Under the pieces are notes generated by a model. The model had not been told where the DNA came from, made no database searches, and saw nothing but the letters and a program-made list of their open reading frames with translations. This document shows positions 50,643-60,242 of a DNA stretch of 64,000 nucleotides, piece after piece. This DNA is from Roseomonas populi (GTDB lineage: Bacteria; Pseudomonadota; Alphaproteobacteria; Acetobacterales; Acetobacteraceae): NCBI RefSeq assembly GCF_024594815.1, contig NZ_JANJOU010000002.1:62001-126000 (forward strand), in the 5' to 3' direction. Every line of letters begins with the position of its first letter. Within the stretch, counting starts at the first letter, position 1. Both the position numbers and the translations under genes were made by a program.

Positions 50643-51818
50643 ATGAACCGCCGCACCCTCCTCGCCGGCGCGGCCGGCCTGCCGCTCGCAGCCGCCGTGC
50701 TGCCCCGCCCGGCGCTGGCGCAGGGTACGCCCTTCCGGATCGGGCTGATCCTGTCCATGACCGGGCCCTTCGCCTCCACCGGAAAGCAGGTCGAGGCGGC
50801 GGTGCGGCTCTACGCCCGCCAGAACCCCGCCTTCGCCGGCCGCCCGGTGGAGATCCTGCTGCGCGACGACGGCGGCGCGGCGGACGCCACCCGCCGCCAC
50901 GCGCAGGAGCTGGTGGTGAACGAGAAGGTCTCGGCCCTGGCCGGCTTCGTCCTCACGCCCCATGCCCTGGCTGCGGCCCCCATCGCCGCGCGCGGGCGGG
51001 TGCCGATGGTGGTGATGTCCGCCGCCACGGCGACGGTGACGGAGGCCTCGCCCTTCGTCGTCCGCACCTCCCAGACCACGCCGCAGGTCACGGTGCCGCT
51101 GGCGGGCTGGGCGGCCGAGAACGGAATCCGCAAGGCCGTCACCGTGGTCTCCGATTACGGCCCCGGGCTGGATGCGGAGAAGTGGTTCGGCCAGCGCCTG
51201 GGCGCCGCGGGCGGGGCGGTGGCGGAGGCGTTGCGCGTTCCCCTGGCGAACCCGGACTTCGCCCCCTTCCTTCAGCGCGCGCGGGACGCGGCGCCGGAGG
51301 CGGTCTTCGTTTTCGTCCCCGCCGGCGTCGGTTCCATCTTCATGAAGCAGTTCGCGGAGCGCGGGCTGAAGGAGGCGGGCATCCGCCTGATTGCATTGGG
51401 CGACGTGCTGGACGACGACATCCTGAACGGCATGGGCGAGCCGGCACTCGGCGTTATCTCTTCCCACCACTATTCCGCAGCGCATGACAGCGAGGCCAAC
51501 CACCGCTTCGTCGCCGCCTTCCGCGAGGCTGCTGGCATGCGGCCGAACTTCATGGCCGTGGGCGGCTATGACGGCATGGCGCTGCTGCGGATGGCCGCCG
51601 AGAAGGCGGGCACCGGCGCCGCGGGCCAGGCCCTGGCCGACGCGATGAAGGGCCTCTCCTGGGAGAGCCCGCGCGGCCCGGTCAGCATCGACGCCACCAC
51701 GCGCGACATCGTGCAGAACGTCTATATTCGCCGTGTCGAGCGGCAGGGCGGCGAGCTCTACAACGTGGAGTTCGCCACCGTGCCCGCGGTGAAGGACCCG
51801 GCGAAGGCCCAGGGCTGA
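50643..51818 (+). CDS. Liv-type ABC transporter substrate-binding protein
   Basis: A 391-residue Peripla_BP_6 receptor. Signal peptide RRTLLAGAAGLPLAAAVL precedes FRIGLILSMTGPFASTGKQ. Two lobes and the hinge are recognisable (AVTVVSDYGPGLDAEKWFG, ALGVISSHHYS). AAGGAGAGAACG gives the start at ATG 50643. It begins a five-gene transporter set 102 bp after metF on the same strand. The ligand is not evident; because the set sits in a B12-regulated methionine block, methionine, a thioether or a one-carbon metabolite is a reasonable guess. Confidence 0.92.
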   Translation: MNRRTLLAGAAGLPLAAAVLPRPALAQGTPFRIGLILSMTGPFASTGKQVEAAVRLYARQNPAFAGRPVEILLRDDGGAADATRRHAQELVVNEKVSALAGFVLTPHALAAAPIAARGRVPMVVMSAATATVTEASPFVVRTSQTTPQVTVPLAGWAAENGIRKAVTVVSDYGPGLDAEKWFGQRLGAAGGAVAEALRVPLANPDFAPFLQRARDAAPEAVFVFVPAGVGSIFMKQFAERGLKEAGIRLIALGDVLDDDILNGMGEPALGVISSHHYSAAHDSEANHRFVAAFREAAGMRPNFMAVGGYDGMALLRMAAEKAGTGAAGQALADAMKGLSWESPRGPVSIDATTRDIVQNVYIRRVERQGGELYNVEFATVPAVKDPAKAQG

Positions 51819-51840
51819 GTGGCTTGCTGATCCACGCCCC

Positions 51841-52701
51841 ATGCTGACTGTCCTGTTCGACGGCATCGCCTACGGGATGGTGCTGTTCATCCTCGCCTGC
51901 GGCCTGGCCGTGACGCTTGGGCTGATGAACCTGGTGAACCTCGCCCATGGCGCCTTCGCCATGGCCGGGGGCTACGCGGCGTTGGTGCTGGTGAACGCCT
52001 GGGGGGTGCCGTTCCTGGCGGCGCTGCCACTGGTGTTCCTGGCCACCGCGGCCCTGGGCGCGCTGATGGAGCGGACGCTCTACGTCCAGGTCTATGCGCG
52101 CAGCCACCTGGACCAGGTGCTGTTCTCCGTGGGGCTGATCTTCATGGCCATGGCGGTGGTGGACTACGCCGCGGGGCCGAGCCAACAGTTCATCAGGATC
52201 CCGGAAGCGCTCCGCGGCCGGATCGAGGTGGCGGGCGTCGGCATGGGGATCTACCGGCTGCTGGTCATCGGCCTCTGCGGGGCCGTGGCGCTGGCGCTGC
52301 ATCTCGCCCTGGCGCGCACGCGCTTCGGCAGCCAGCTCCGGGCGGCGGTGGATGATTCGCGGGTCGCGCGAGGGCTGGGCATCAACGTGGGGCTGATCTT
52401 CACCGTCACCTTCGCGGTGGGTTCCGGCCTCGCGGGGCTGGGCGGGGCGCTGGGCGCGGACATCCTCGGGCTTGATCCCGGGTTCCCGCTGCGGTTCATG
52501 ATCTACTTCCTCATCGTCGTCACGGTGGGCGGCACCGCCTCCATCCCTGGCGCATTCCTCGCCTCGCTCCTGCTCGGCATCGCGGACGTGGCCGGCAAGT
52601 ACTACCTGCCCTCGCTCGGCGCTTTCATCATCTACGGCGTGATGCTGGCGGTGCTGGTCTGGCGGCCGCAGGGGCTGTTTGGGCGGGCAGGGGTCCGATG
52701 A
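51841..52701 (+). CDS. Liv-type ABC transporter permease (LivH-like)
   Basis: A 286-residue inner-membrane permease with about eight hydrophobic segments. Family signatures: GLAVTLGLMNLVNLAHGAF at the N-terminus and the coupling-loop ATPase contact TRFGSQLRAAVDDSRVARGLG. It begins 22 bp after the binding protein and overlaps the next permease (ATGA). It forms the membrane pore with the LivM-like partner. Confidence 0.93.
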   Translation: MLTVLFDGIAYGMVLFILACGLAVTLGLMNLVNLAHGAFAMAGGYAALVLVNAWGVPFLAALPLVFLATAALGALMERTLYVQVYARSHLDQVLFSVGLIFMAMAVVDYAAGPSQQFIRIPEALRGRIEVAGVGMGIYRLLVIGLCGAVALALHLALARTRFGSQLRAAVDDSRVARGLGINVGLIFTVTFAVGSGLAGLGGALGADILGLDPGFPLRFMIYFLIVVTVGGTASIPGAFLASLLLGIADVAGKYYLPSLGAFIIYGVMLAVLVWRPQGLFGRAGVR

Positions 52702-53690
52702 GCGTGCCGGATCGGGACGCCGCCCGCCGGCAACTGGCGGGGCTGGCGCGCTGGCGCCCGGCGGAGATCGCCTTCTGGGTGGCGGTGCTCGCCGCCTACG
52801 CCCTGTTCCCGCAAAGGGCCGCGCTGATCGCGGAGGTGGCGGTGATCGCCCTCTTCGCGCTCTCGCTGGATCTCGTGCTCGGATATGCCGGCATCCTCAC
52901 CCTGGGCCACGCCGCCTTCTTCGGCTGGGGCGCCTATGTCGCCGGCATCGCCGCCTCCCGCGGGTGGGAGGACCCGACGCTGGGCCTGCTGCTGGGCGGC
53001 GGCACGGCGGGGGTGCTGGGGCTGCTCGGTGCGCCGCTGGTGCTGCGCGGCGGCGACCTGACGCGGCTGATGGTGACTCTCGGCCTCGCCACCGTGCTCC
53101 ACGAGTTGGCCAATCGCTTCACCGGGCTGACGGGCGGAGCGGACGGGCTGCAGGGCATGGTGGTGGGGCCGCTGCTGGGCATGTTCGAGTTCGACCTGGA
53201 GGGACATGTGGGCGCCGCCTACGCCCTAGCGGTGCTGTTCCTGGCCTTCCTGCTGCTAAGGCGGATCGCTCTCTCGCCCTTCGGCTGGTCGCTGCGGGCC
53301 ATCCGCGCCAACCCGCTGCGCGCTGCGGCGCTCGGCATTCCCCTGCGACGGCGGCTGGTCGCGGCCTACACCATTGGCGCCGCTCTGGCCGGGGTTGCGG
53401 GGGCGTTGCTGGCGCAGGTCACGCAGTTCGTCTCGCTGGACGTGCTCTCCTTCCAGCGCTCAGCCGATGGGTTGCTGGTGCTGCTGATCGGCGGCGTGGG
53501 CTGGCTCTATGGCGGCTTGGTCGGGGCGGTGGTGTTCAAGCTGATGCAGGACCTGCTCTCCAGCCTCACGCCGCAATACTGGCAGTTCTGGATCGGGGCG
53601 CTGCTGGTGGTGCTGGTGCTGCTGGGACGGGAGCGCCCCCGCGCCTGGATCGCCCGCCTGCGCCGCCCGGCCGAGGGGGCTGCACCGTGA
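52698..53690 (+). CDS. Liv-type ABC transporter permease (LivM-like)
   Basis: A 330-residue polytopic permease. LSLDLVLGYAGILTLGHAAFFG is the LivM signature, and LSPFGWSLRAIRANPLRAAALG the EAA-like coupling loop that contacts the ATPases. The N-terminal part has an additional hydrophobic segment relative to LivH, as usual. It overlaps its neighbours at both ends (ATGA and GTGA). Confidence 0.93.
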   Translation: MSVPDRDAARRQLAGLARWRPAEIAFWVAVLAAYALFPQRAALIAEVAVIALFALSLDLVLGYAGILTLGHAAFFGWGAYVAGIAASRGWEDPTLGLLLGGGTAGVLGLLGAPLVLRGGDLTRLMVTLGLATVLHELANRFTGLTGGADGLQGMVVGPLLGMFEFDLEGHVGAAYALAVLFLAFLLLRRIALSPFGWSLRAIRANPLRAAALGIPLRRRLVAAYTIGAALAGVAGALLAQVTQFVSLDVLSFQRSADGLLVLLIGGVGWLYGGLVGAVVFKLMQDLLSSLTPQYWQFWIGALLVVLVLLGRERPRAWIARLRRPAEGAAP

Positions 53691-54431
53691 CGCCCGCCTT
53701 GCAGACACTGGGCCTGACCCATCACTTCGGGGCCTTCCTCGCGACCGACAACGTCAACATCTCCCTCCCGCCGGGCGCGCGCCACGCGCTGATCGGGCCG
53801 AACGGCGCGGGGAAGACGACGCTGGTGAACCTGCTGACCGGCGTGCTGCGCCCGGGCGCCGGGCGCATCCTGATGGGCGGTGAGGAGGTGACGGGGATGG
53901 CGCAGGACCGCCGCGTACGGCGCGGCCTGTCCCGCACCTTCCAGATCAACCAGCTCTTCCCGGAGCTGACGCCATTGCAGAGCGTCTCCCTGGCCGTCGC
54001 CCGTCGCATGGAACTGGACGGGGGGTGGTGGCGCCCCCTGGGCCATGGGGGAGCGGTGGCGAAGGAAGCGGCGGAGATCCTCGGCCGCTTCGGGCTGTCC
54101 GACGCGATGGGGCGGCGGGTGGGAGACCTGCCCTATGGCCGCCAGCGCCTGCTGGAGGTTGCGCTGGCCATTGCCGCCCGGCCCCGCGTGCTGCTGCTGG
54201 ACGAGCCTGCGGCCGGCGTGCCCGAGGCCGAGCGGGAGGACATCCTGGCCGCCATCCGCGCCCTGCCGCGCGAGGTGGCCGTGCTGCTGATCGAGCACGA
54301 CATGGACCTGGTCTTCCGCTTCGCGGAGAGCATTACCGTGCTGGTGTCCGGCGCGGTGCTGATGGAGGGAACGCCGGCGGAGGTGGCCGCCGATCCCCGG
54401 GTGCGCGCCGTGTACCTGGGGGAGGGCGGGC

Positions 54432-54439
<8 letters not shown>
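53687..54439 (+). CDS. Liv-type ABC transporter ATPase (LivG-like)
   Basis: A 250-residue ATPase. Walker A is GPNGAGKTTL, the signature loop is the LivG form LPYGRQRLLEVALAI, and Walker B is VLLLDEPAAGV. The LivG-specific GLSRTFQINQLFPELTPLQS is present. The start is a GTG at 53687 overlapping the permease stop. It pairs with the LivF-like ATPase encoded next. Confidence 0.94.
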
Positions 54440-55142
<703 letters not shown>

Positions 55143-55145
55143 GGA

Positions 55146-55167
55146 GGCCGGGGGAGAACCCCCGGCC
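55146..55167. terminator. Bidirectional terminator hairpin
   Basis: GGCCGGGGG-AGAA-CCCCCGGCC: perfect 9-bp stem, 4-nt loop, starting 4 bp after the LivF stop and facing the convergent MetE-like gene (end 55176). It closes the metE-metF-transporter unit. No T-run follows on the plus strand. Confidence 0.75.
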
Positions 55168-55175
55168 GCCGGGGC

Positions 55176-56309
55176 TCAGCGGCCCCAAATCTCCTCGGAC
55201 AGTTCAGCCACCAGGCGCAGCTTCGCCCACTGCTGCTCCTCGGAGAGCTTGTTGCCCTCCTGGGTGCTGGCGAAGCCGCATTGCGGGCTGATCGCCAGCT
55301 GCTCCATGGGCAGGAACTTCGAGGCGTCGTCCAGGCGGCGCTTCAGCTCGTCCTTGCTCTCCAGCTCGCCGGTCTTGCTGGTCATGATGCCCAGCACCAC
55401 CACCTTGTTGCCGCGCGGCACGAAGCGCAGCGGCTCGAAGCCGCCGGAGCGCTCGTCGTCGAACTCCATGAAGTAGGCGTCCACGTCGATCGCGTTGAAC
55501 AGCACCTCGGCCACCGGCTCGTAGCCGCCCGTGGCGATGAAGGTGGACTGGAAGTTGCCGCGGCACAGGTGCATGGACATCGCCATGTCCTTCGGCCGCG
55601 CCTTCGTCGCGCGGTTGATCATGCCGGCATAGATCTGCAGCAGCCCCTCGACGTGCTCGCCGCGGCGCTTCAGCCCTTCGATCTGCTGGGGATCGCAGAG
55701 GTACGCGATGTTCACCTCGTCAAGCTGCAGGTAGCGGCATCCGGCCGCGTAGAAGGCGCCGACCGCCTGCTCGTAGGTCGCGCCCAGGTCGTCGAAGAAC
55801 TCGTCCATGTGCGGATAGACGGAGCGGTCGATCGCCTCGCGCCCGCCGCGGAAGTGAACGACGCTGGGGGAGGGGATGGTCTGCTTGGGGATCGCCGTGC
55901 GGGTGCGGGATGCGGTGTAGCGGAAATCCTCGATCATGCTCGGCTTCCAGCCGATCTTGCCCGTGACCCGCAGCTTGTGGCCGAGGGTCGCGCCCTTGAA
56001 GGCCACCTTGTCCTCGGGCTCGTAGATCTCGATGCCGTCCAGTCCGCCGAGGAAGTCGTAGTGCCAGTAGGCGCGGCGGTACTCGCCATCCGTCGCGGCG
56101 CGCAGGCCCACCTCCTCCTGCTTGGCCACGGCGCGGGCGATCTGCTCGTCCTCCACCGCGCGCAGCCCGGCGGCGTCGAGGCGCCCCTCAGCGCGGGCGG
56201 CGCGCGCCTCTCGCAGCGCCTGCGGGCGCAGGAGGCTGCCGACATGGTCGGCGCGGAAGCTGGGGAAGTTGGCCGCCCTCGGCCGGTCGATCGTGTCCGA
56301 GTGGGACAT
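55176..56309 (-). CDS. MetE C-domain-like cobalamin-independent methyltransferase
   Basis: A 377-residue protein resembling the catalytic (zinc) domain of MetE alone. Parts: FRADHVGSLLRPQALREARA at the start, CRYLQLDEVNIAYL, MSMHLCRGNFQSTF with the His and Cys zinc ligands (H-L-C), and LAISPQCGFAST with the third Cys. Such short homologs often transfer methyl groups to homocysteine or related thiols from non-folate donors. The ATG at 56309 follows AGGA. Its own cobalamin riboswitch lies upstream at 56393. It converges on the ABC transporter, closing the methionine block. Confidence 0.92.
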   Translation of the reverse strand: MSHSDTIDRPRAANFPSFRADHVGSLLRPQALREARAARAEGRLDAAGLRAVEDEQIARAVAKQEEVGLRAATDGEYRRAYWHYDFLGGLDGIEIYEPEDKVAFKGATLGHKLRVTGKIGWKPSMIEDFRYTASRTRTAIPKQTIPSPSVVHFRGGREAIDRSVYPHMDEFFDDLGATYEQAVGAFYAAGCRYLQLDEVNIAYLCDPQQIEGLKRRGEHVEGLLQIYAGMINRATKARPKDMAMSMHLCRGNFQSTFIATGGYEPVAEVLFNAIDVDAYFMEFDDERSGGFEPLRFVPRGNKVVVLGIMTSKTGELESKDELKRRLDDASKFLPMEQLAISPQCGFASTQEGNKLSEEQQWAKLRLVAELSEEIWGR

Positions 56310-56392
56310 GGCTTGGCATCCTGACGTCAAGGGTCACCGCGCCCCAACCGTGGAAGCACCCCGTTCCCGGGCGGCGCGCCGGCGTCATCGCT

Positions 56393-56545
56393 GGCAGGTC
56401 TCCTGGCTCGCGCCTCGCCGCCTCTCGCCGCCTTCCCGGTTTGAACCAGTGGCATCGGGCGATCGGCTCCGCGCTGACAGTTGCGGGGGCAGCCATGGCC
56501 TTTCACCATGTTCCCTGTGAAGCCCAACCGGGCACCAGCCCGACC
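56393..56545 (-). ncRNA. Cobalamin riboswitch upstream of the MetE-like gene
   Basis: On the minus strand: CACAGGGAACATGGTG, GGCTGCCCCCGCAACTGT and the final GAGCCAGGAGACCTGCC (56393-56409). The core matches the riboswitch at 46834, but the peripheral stems differ in length and sequence, so it is not a recent copy. It lies about 85 bp upstream of the ATG at 56309. B12 should repress this gene together with metE. Confidence 0.95.
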
Positions 56546-56546
56546 G

Positions 56547-56574
56547 ATTTAAGGCCCGGCCCTGGGGGCGTCAA
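56547..56574 (-). promoter_or_regulatory. Promoter of the second riboswitch transcript
   Basis: Reading leftwards, TTGACG (56574-56569) and, after 16 bp, TTAAAT (56552-56547) fit a sigma-70-like promoter. A start near 56540 would begin right at the riboswitch 5' end. Confidence 0.5.
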
Positions 56575-56827
56575 ACATCGAGGTGCCGAATGCTGCACGC
56601 GATGGTCGGGCCGCCGGGGATGCCTGCAACAAGCAGTTCGGGTTCATGCTGGCCTCCCATTCGATGCTGCAGCCGCCGCGTGCTGCGCTGGAACGTCGCT
56701 GCCGGCCCGTGCGGCGCGAACGAGCGCGGCCGTGTGCCGGGCAGGCGTTGATCCGCAGAAGGTATCGGGTGCGGTTGCATCCGGTTAGGCGCTAGAAGCT
56801 ACGGGAGGCTATAAGCAGGTCTTCTGG

Positions 56828-57721
56828 ATGGCGCGCACCGACCGCAATGATCTTGGGGCCTTCCTCGCCGTGGCGCGAGAGCGGAGCTTCACGCGGGCCG
56901 CAGCGAAGCTCGGCGTCTCCCAGTCAGCCCTCAGCCAGACCTTGCGAGGGCTGGAGGCGCGGCTCGGCTTGCGCCTGCTGACCCGCACGACCCGCAGCGT
57001 CGCTCCGACCGAGGTGGGCGAGCGACTGCTCCGGACTCTTGGCCCGGCCTTCGACGGCATCGACGCCACCCTGGCCGAGCTCAGCGCCCTCCGCGAGAAG
57101 CCCTCCGGCACCATCCGCATCACGGCGGGCGAGCACCCGGTCGAGACGATCCTGATGCCGGCGCTGGAGCGGATCCTGCCTGATTACCCGGACGTCAGGT
57201 TCGAGGTCGATGTGGACCACACCCTGACCGACCTCGTCGCCGGGCGCTACGACGCCGGCATCCGCTTCGGCGAGCAGGTGGCCAAGGACATGATCGCGGT
57301 CCGCATCGGGCCGGATGTGCGGATGGCGGTCGTCGGCTCGCCTTCCTACTTCGCCGCACGGCCGCGGCCGAAAGTGCCGCAGGACCTGACCGGGCACGCC
57401 TGCATCAACATCCGCCTGCCCACCCATGGCTCGCTCTATGCCTGGGAGTTGCAGAAGGGGAAGCACGAGCTGCGCGTGCACGTCGAGGGACCGCTGGTGT
57501 TCAACCACGCCCCGATGCTTCTGCGATCTGCCCTGGCCGGCCTTGGGCTGGCCTGCGTCTTCGAGGACCAAGTGGCAGAGCATATTGCCGAAGGGCGGCT
57601 CATCCGTGTCCTCGCCGACTGGTGCCCGCCCTTTCCCGGGTATCACCTCTACTATCCCAGCCGCCGTCAGCTCACTCCTGCCTTCGCCCTGCTGGTCGAG
57701 GCGGTGCGTTACCAGGGATGA
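56828..57721 (+). CDS. LysR family transcriptional regulator
   Basis: A 297-residue LysR protein. The winged-helix domain covers about residues 8-66 (FLAVARERSFTRAAAKLGVSQS, then LSQTLRGLEARLGLRLLTRT), followed by a periplasmic-binding-like effector domain (GTIRITAGEHPVETILMPAL, VAGRYDAGIRFGE). It belongs to the group often found beside cupin, CMD or tautomerase-type oxidoreductase genes. It converges on the cupin operon rather than diverging from it, which is unusual for a LysR and its target. The 253 bp before it hold no gene; GGGAGG lies 25 bp upstream of the ATG. Confidence 0.92.
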   Translation: MARTDRNDLGAFLAVARERSFTRAAAKLGVSQSALSQTLRGLEARLGLRLLTRTTRSVAPTEVGERLLRTLGPAFDGIDATLAELSALREKPSGTIRITAGEHPVETILMPALERILPDYPDVRFEVDVDHTLTDLVAGRYDAGIRFGEQVAKDMIAVRIGPDVRMAVVGSPSYFAARPRPKVPQDLTGHACINIRLPTHGSLYAWELQKGKHELRVHVEGPLVFNHAPMLLRSALAGLGLACVFEDQVAEHIAEGRLIRVLADWCPPFPGYHLYYPSRRQLTPAFALLVEAVRYQG

Positions 57722-57822
57722 GGCCGCAACCACGCGGTCCTCTCCGGGGCTCGCAGGTCCTCAGGCCTGCATTGGCCGTCGGGTGGCGCCTCCTGTCCGG
57801 CAGTTCGAGCCGCCAGCCGAAG

Positions 57823-58329
57823 TCACCGGCGGTACTGCTCGTCCGAGACCTTCTCCATCCAGGTGGCGACCTGCCCGTCCACCTGCTCCGTCAGCGCGAT
57901 GTGGGTGACGCCGGTCGTCGCCGCGGCGCCGTGCCAGTGCTTCACGCCGGGTGGGATCCACACCACGTCGCCCGGGCGCATTTCCTCGACCGGGCCGCCC
58001 TCGCGCTGCACCCAGCCGGCCCCGGCGGTGACCACCAGCACCTGCCCGACCGGATGCGTGTGCCAGGCGGATCGGGCGCCGGGCTCGAAGGTGACGCTGC
58101 CGCCGGTCATCCGCGAAGGCGCGGTCGCCGGGAACAGCATGTCCACGCGCACACGGCCCGTGAAGTAGTCGGCGGGCCCTCTCGCGGAGGGCTGGGAACC
58201 CGCGCGGCTGATCCTCAGGCTTCCCTGGTCCTGCGGCGCTCCTGGCTGGGCCTGCGCCGCCGCATCCGCGGGGATGGCGGCCGTGGCGAGCAGGGATGTG
58301 GTCATGGCAAGGCTGGCCAACAGTTTCAT
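57823..58329 (-). CDS. Exported cupin-domain protein
   Basis: A 168-residue protein. A signal peptide ([21 protein letters not shown]) precedes one cupin barrel with the first metal motif [17 protein letters not shown] (H-x-H-x5-6) and the second block [16 protein letters not shown] (His). GGAGCACTGGC precedes the ATG. It is a close paralog of the leaderless cupin at 59503, both opening with a SA[KR]GPA[ED]YFTG segment. Last gene of the four-gene leftward operon. It probably handles a small oxidised or quinone-like compound in the periplasm; activity unproven. Confidence 0.88.
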   Translation of the reverse strand: MKLLASLAMTTSLLATAAIPADAAAQAQPGAPQDQGSLRISRAGSQPSARGPADYFTGRVRVDMLFPATAPSRMTGGSVTFEPGARSAWHTHPVGQVLVVTAGAGWVQREGGPVEEMRPGDVVWIPPGVKHWHGAAATTGVTHIALTEQVDGQVATWMEKVSDEQYRR

Positions 58330-58354
58330 GCCAGTGCTCCTTCGGGTGGACGGG

Positions 58355-59125
58355 TCAGTTCGGCCGGCTGTCGAAGACGCCCTTCAAGACTGGAACGGCC
58401 GAAAAGGCGTTCGGCCATCCGGCATAGAAGGCGAGGTGCGTGACGGTCTCCGCCGCCTGCGCTCTCGTCAGGCCGTTATCCATGGCCCGGTTCAGGTGGT
58501 ACGGAACCTGGGCCACCTGACCCGCCGTGATCAGCGCGCTGATCGTGACGAGACTTCGGTCCCGCGGGGCGAGGTCGGGGCGAAGCCACAGGTCGCGGAA
58601 CAGCGTGTCCGTCGTGAACTGCTCCAGGCCGGGGACGACCGGGCGGACATTCTGGGCCACCCCCGCCGCGCGCCGGGCCTCGGCGGCCTCGTCCAGCGGC
58701 AGCGGATCGGGCTGCGCGGCGGGAAGCTGATCCGCGCCGATGCCGCGCGCCGCGAACACCGCCTTCGCCGCCGTGGCGGCGCCCGTGGCATTCGCCCAGC
58801 CGGCGTAGAAGGCGAGGTGGGTGATGAGGCCGGAGATCTCGGCGGGCCGGACGCTGCTGTCGAGCGCCAGGCCCAGGTAGCGCGGCAGTTCGGATGCCTG
58901 GTTGCGGGCGATGAGTGCGGAGAGGGTGACGATGCTGCGGTCCCGCGGGGAAAGGTCGGGGCGCCGCCAGAGATTGCCGAAGATGGTGCCCGCCTCGTAG
59001 CGCTCCAGCGCCGGCGCGACCGCCTGAAGGTCCGCGGAGGGCGGCGGAGATGCCGTGCCTTGCGCTTGCGCGAGGGACGCGCTGCCCAGGGCAATGAACA
59101 TGGTCGCGGCAGCCAGATGCTTCAT
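58355..59125 (-). CDS. Exported tandem carboxymuconolactone decarboxylase-like protein
   Basis: A 256-residue protein. Signal peptide ([17 protein letters not shown]), then two CMD/AhpD-like domains of about 110 residues each. The first carries [20 protein letters not shown] and [13 protein letters not shown]; the second repeats [20 protein letters not shown] and [13 protein letters not shown]. The CxxC of AhpD peroxidases is absent in both, so it is the decarboxylase or lactonase-like branch. It lies between tautomerase and cupin genes, a set often linked to aromatic ring-fission products. Confidence 0.88.
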   Translation of the reverse strand: MKHLAAATMFIALGSASLAQAQGTASPPPSADLQAVAPALERYEAGTIFGNLWRRPDLSPRDRSIVTLSALIARNQASELPRYLGLALDSSVRPAEISGLITHLAFYAGWANATGAATAAKAVFAARGIGADQLPAAQPDPLPLDEAAEARRAAGVAQNVRPVVPGLEQFTTDTLFRDLWLRPDLAPRDRSLVTISALITAGQVAQVPYHLNRAMDNGLTRAQAAETVTHLAFYAGWPNAFSAVPVLKGVFDSRPN

Positions 59126-59233
59126 CTGTCGTCTCCGTTCCAGGCAGGCGGGATCATCTCCGCCCGGGAGGCCGGAGGAGGGCAGTGGGGCCGGTTGCGC
59201 GGACGGCGATGCACGCCCGCGCGGGCACGCCTG

Positions 59234-59488
59234 TCAGCGGGAAGGGAGGGGCACCCCGGCGAGGGGCCCGTAGCCCGGCATCTTGTAGAGCTTGTCCTGG
59301 CGGCCCTGGATGTCCGGCTCGTAGACCTCTGCCGTCCACTGGTCGGGCTGGACGTCCTCGATCGCGACCGACACGGAGCCTTCGCTGCTGCCGGCTCCGT
59401 CGATGATGGCCTGCGCCACCAGTTCGGCGATCCTGGCCTTCTGCTGCTCGGACCGGCCGGCGTAGAGCTTGACGACAACGTGGGGCAT
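59234..59488 (-). CDS. 4-oxalocrotonate tautomerase-like protein
   Basis: An 84-residue tautomerase-superfamily protein. The catalytic N-terminal Pro follows the initiator Met ([28 protein letters not shown]), and [18 protein letters not shown] covers the second strand. Somewhat longer than typical 62-residue 4-OT monomers. It lies 14 bp downstream of a cupin gene and 108 bp upstream of the CMD gene. It likely isomerises an enol/keto product in the cytoplasm. Confidence 0.88.
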   Translation of the reverse strand: MPHVVVKLYAGRSEQQKARIAELVAQAIIDGAGSSEGSVSVAIEDVQPDQWTAEVYEPDIQGRQDKLYKMPGYGPLAGVPLPSR

Positions 59489-59502
59489 GGTCGTCTCCGG
59501 CC

Positions 59503-59901
59503 TCAGGATGCCTGGTACTGCTCGTCGGTGACGTGCTCCAGCCAGTCCACGGGCGAACCGTTCAGCTTCTCCTGGATGGCGATGTGGCTCATGGCGGTAG
59601 TGGGCGTTGCGCCGTGCCAGTGCTTCTCGCCGGGCGGGAACCAGACCACGTCACCCGGCCGGATCTCCTCGATCGGGCCACCCTCCCGCTGCACCAGGCC
59701 GCGTCCGGCGGTGATGATCAGCGTCTGTCCCAGCGGGTGCGTGTGCCAGGCGGTGCGGGCGCCGGGCTCGAAGGTGACCAGGGCGCCGGCGACCCGGGCG
59801 GGATCGGGAGGGCTGAACAGCGGGTCGATGCGGACCGTTCCCGTGAAGTACTCGGCCGGCCCTTTCGCGGAGGGCTGGGTCCCTGCGTGCGTGATGTCCA
59901 T
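59503..59901 (-). CDS. Cytoplasmic cupin-domain protein
   Basis: A 132-residue single cupin without a signal peptide: [17 protein letters not shown] and [16 protein letters not shown] are the two metal-binding blocks. The ATG at 59901 has AGGAAGAGAGACG upstream; longer upstream frames are not needed. It heads the operon cupin - tautomerase - CMD - exported cupin. Relatives include dioxygenase-like and quercetinase-type cupins, but a single-barrel protein this short may also be a detoxifying isomerase. Confidence 0.88.
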   Translation of the reverse strand: MDITHAGTQPSAKGPAEYFTGTVRIDPLFSPPDPARVAGALVTFEPGARTAWHTHPLGQTLIITAGRGLVQREGGPIEEIRPGDVVWFPPGEKHWHGATPTTAMSHIAIQEKLNGSPVDWLEHVTDEQYQAS

Positions 59902-60242
59902 CGTCTCTCTTCCTCGCTGTTCGAGCGGGCGGGCCACCTTCGGGCGGCCCGTGGTCATCCTGGCAGGAAGTTGGTGGCCAGGTGCCACCGACATTAGGGC
60001 TGAAAAGCGGAATGAACCTATAAGGGCTCCTTCTGAGTGGAAGGAGAGGCGGATCAGCGGAATCCCCCGGGACCGCTTTGCCCGGTCGTTGTCCCTCCGG
60101 CGGCCGGCGGAAGGGCGTCGCGGTTCCTCGGGGCTGGACCTATGCGGCGCCGCATGGCACGGCAAGGGCGGGCGCCGAAGCCCCGCCGGATCATGCCCGC
60201 AACGGCCTGGCCGGATCGTTGTACCTCAACCGGGATCGTAAG
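59902..60242. other. Divergent intergenic region
   Basis: 341 bp between the leftward cupin operon and the rightward KaiC-like gene, so both promoters are here. AACCTATAAGG near 60030 is the most promoter-like AT-rich patch. No palindromic operator or RNA gene was recognised. Confidence 0.45.
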
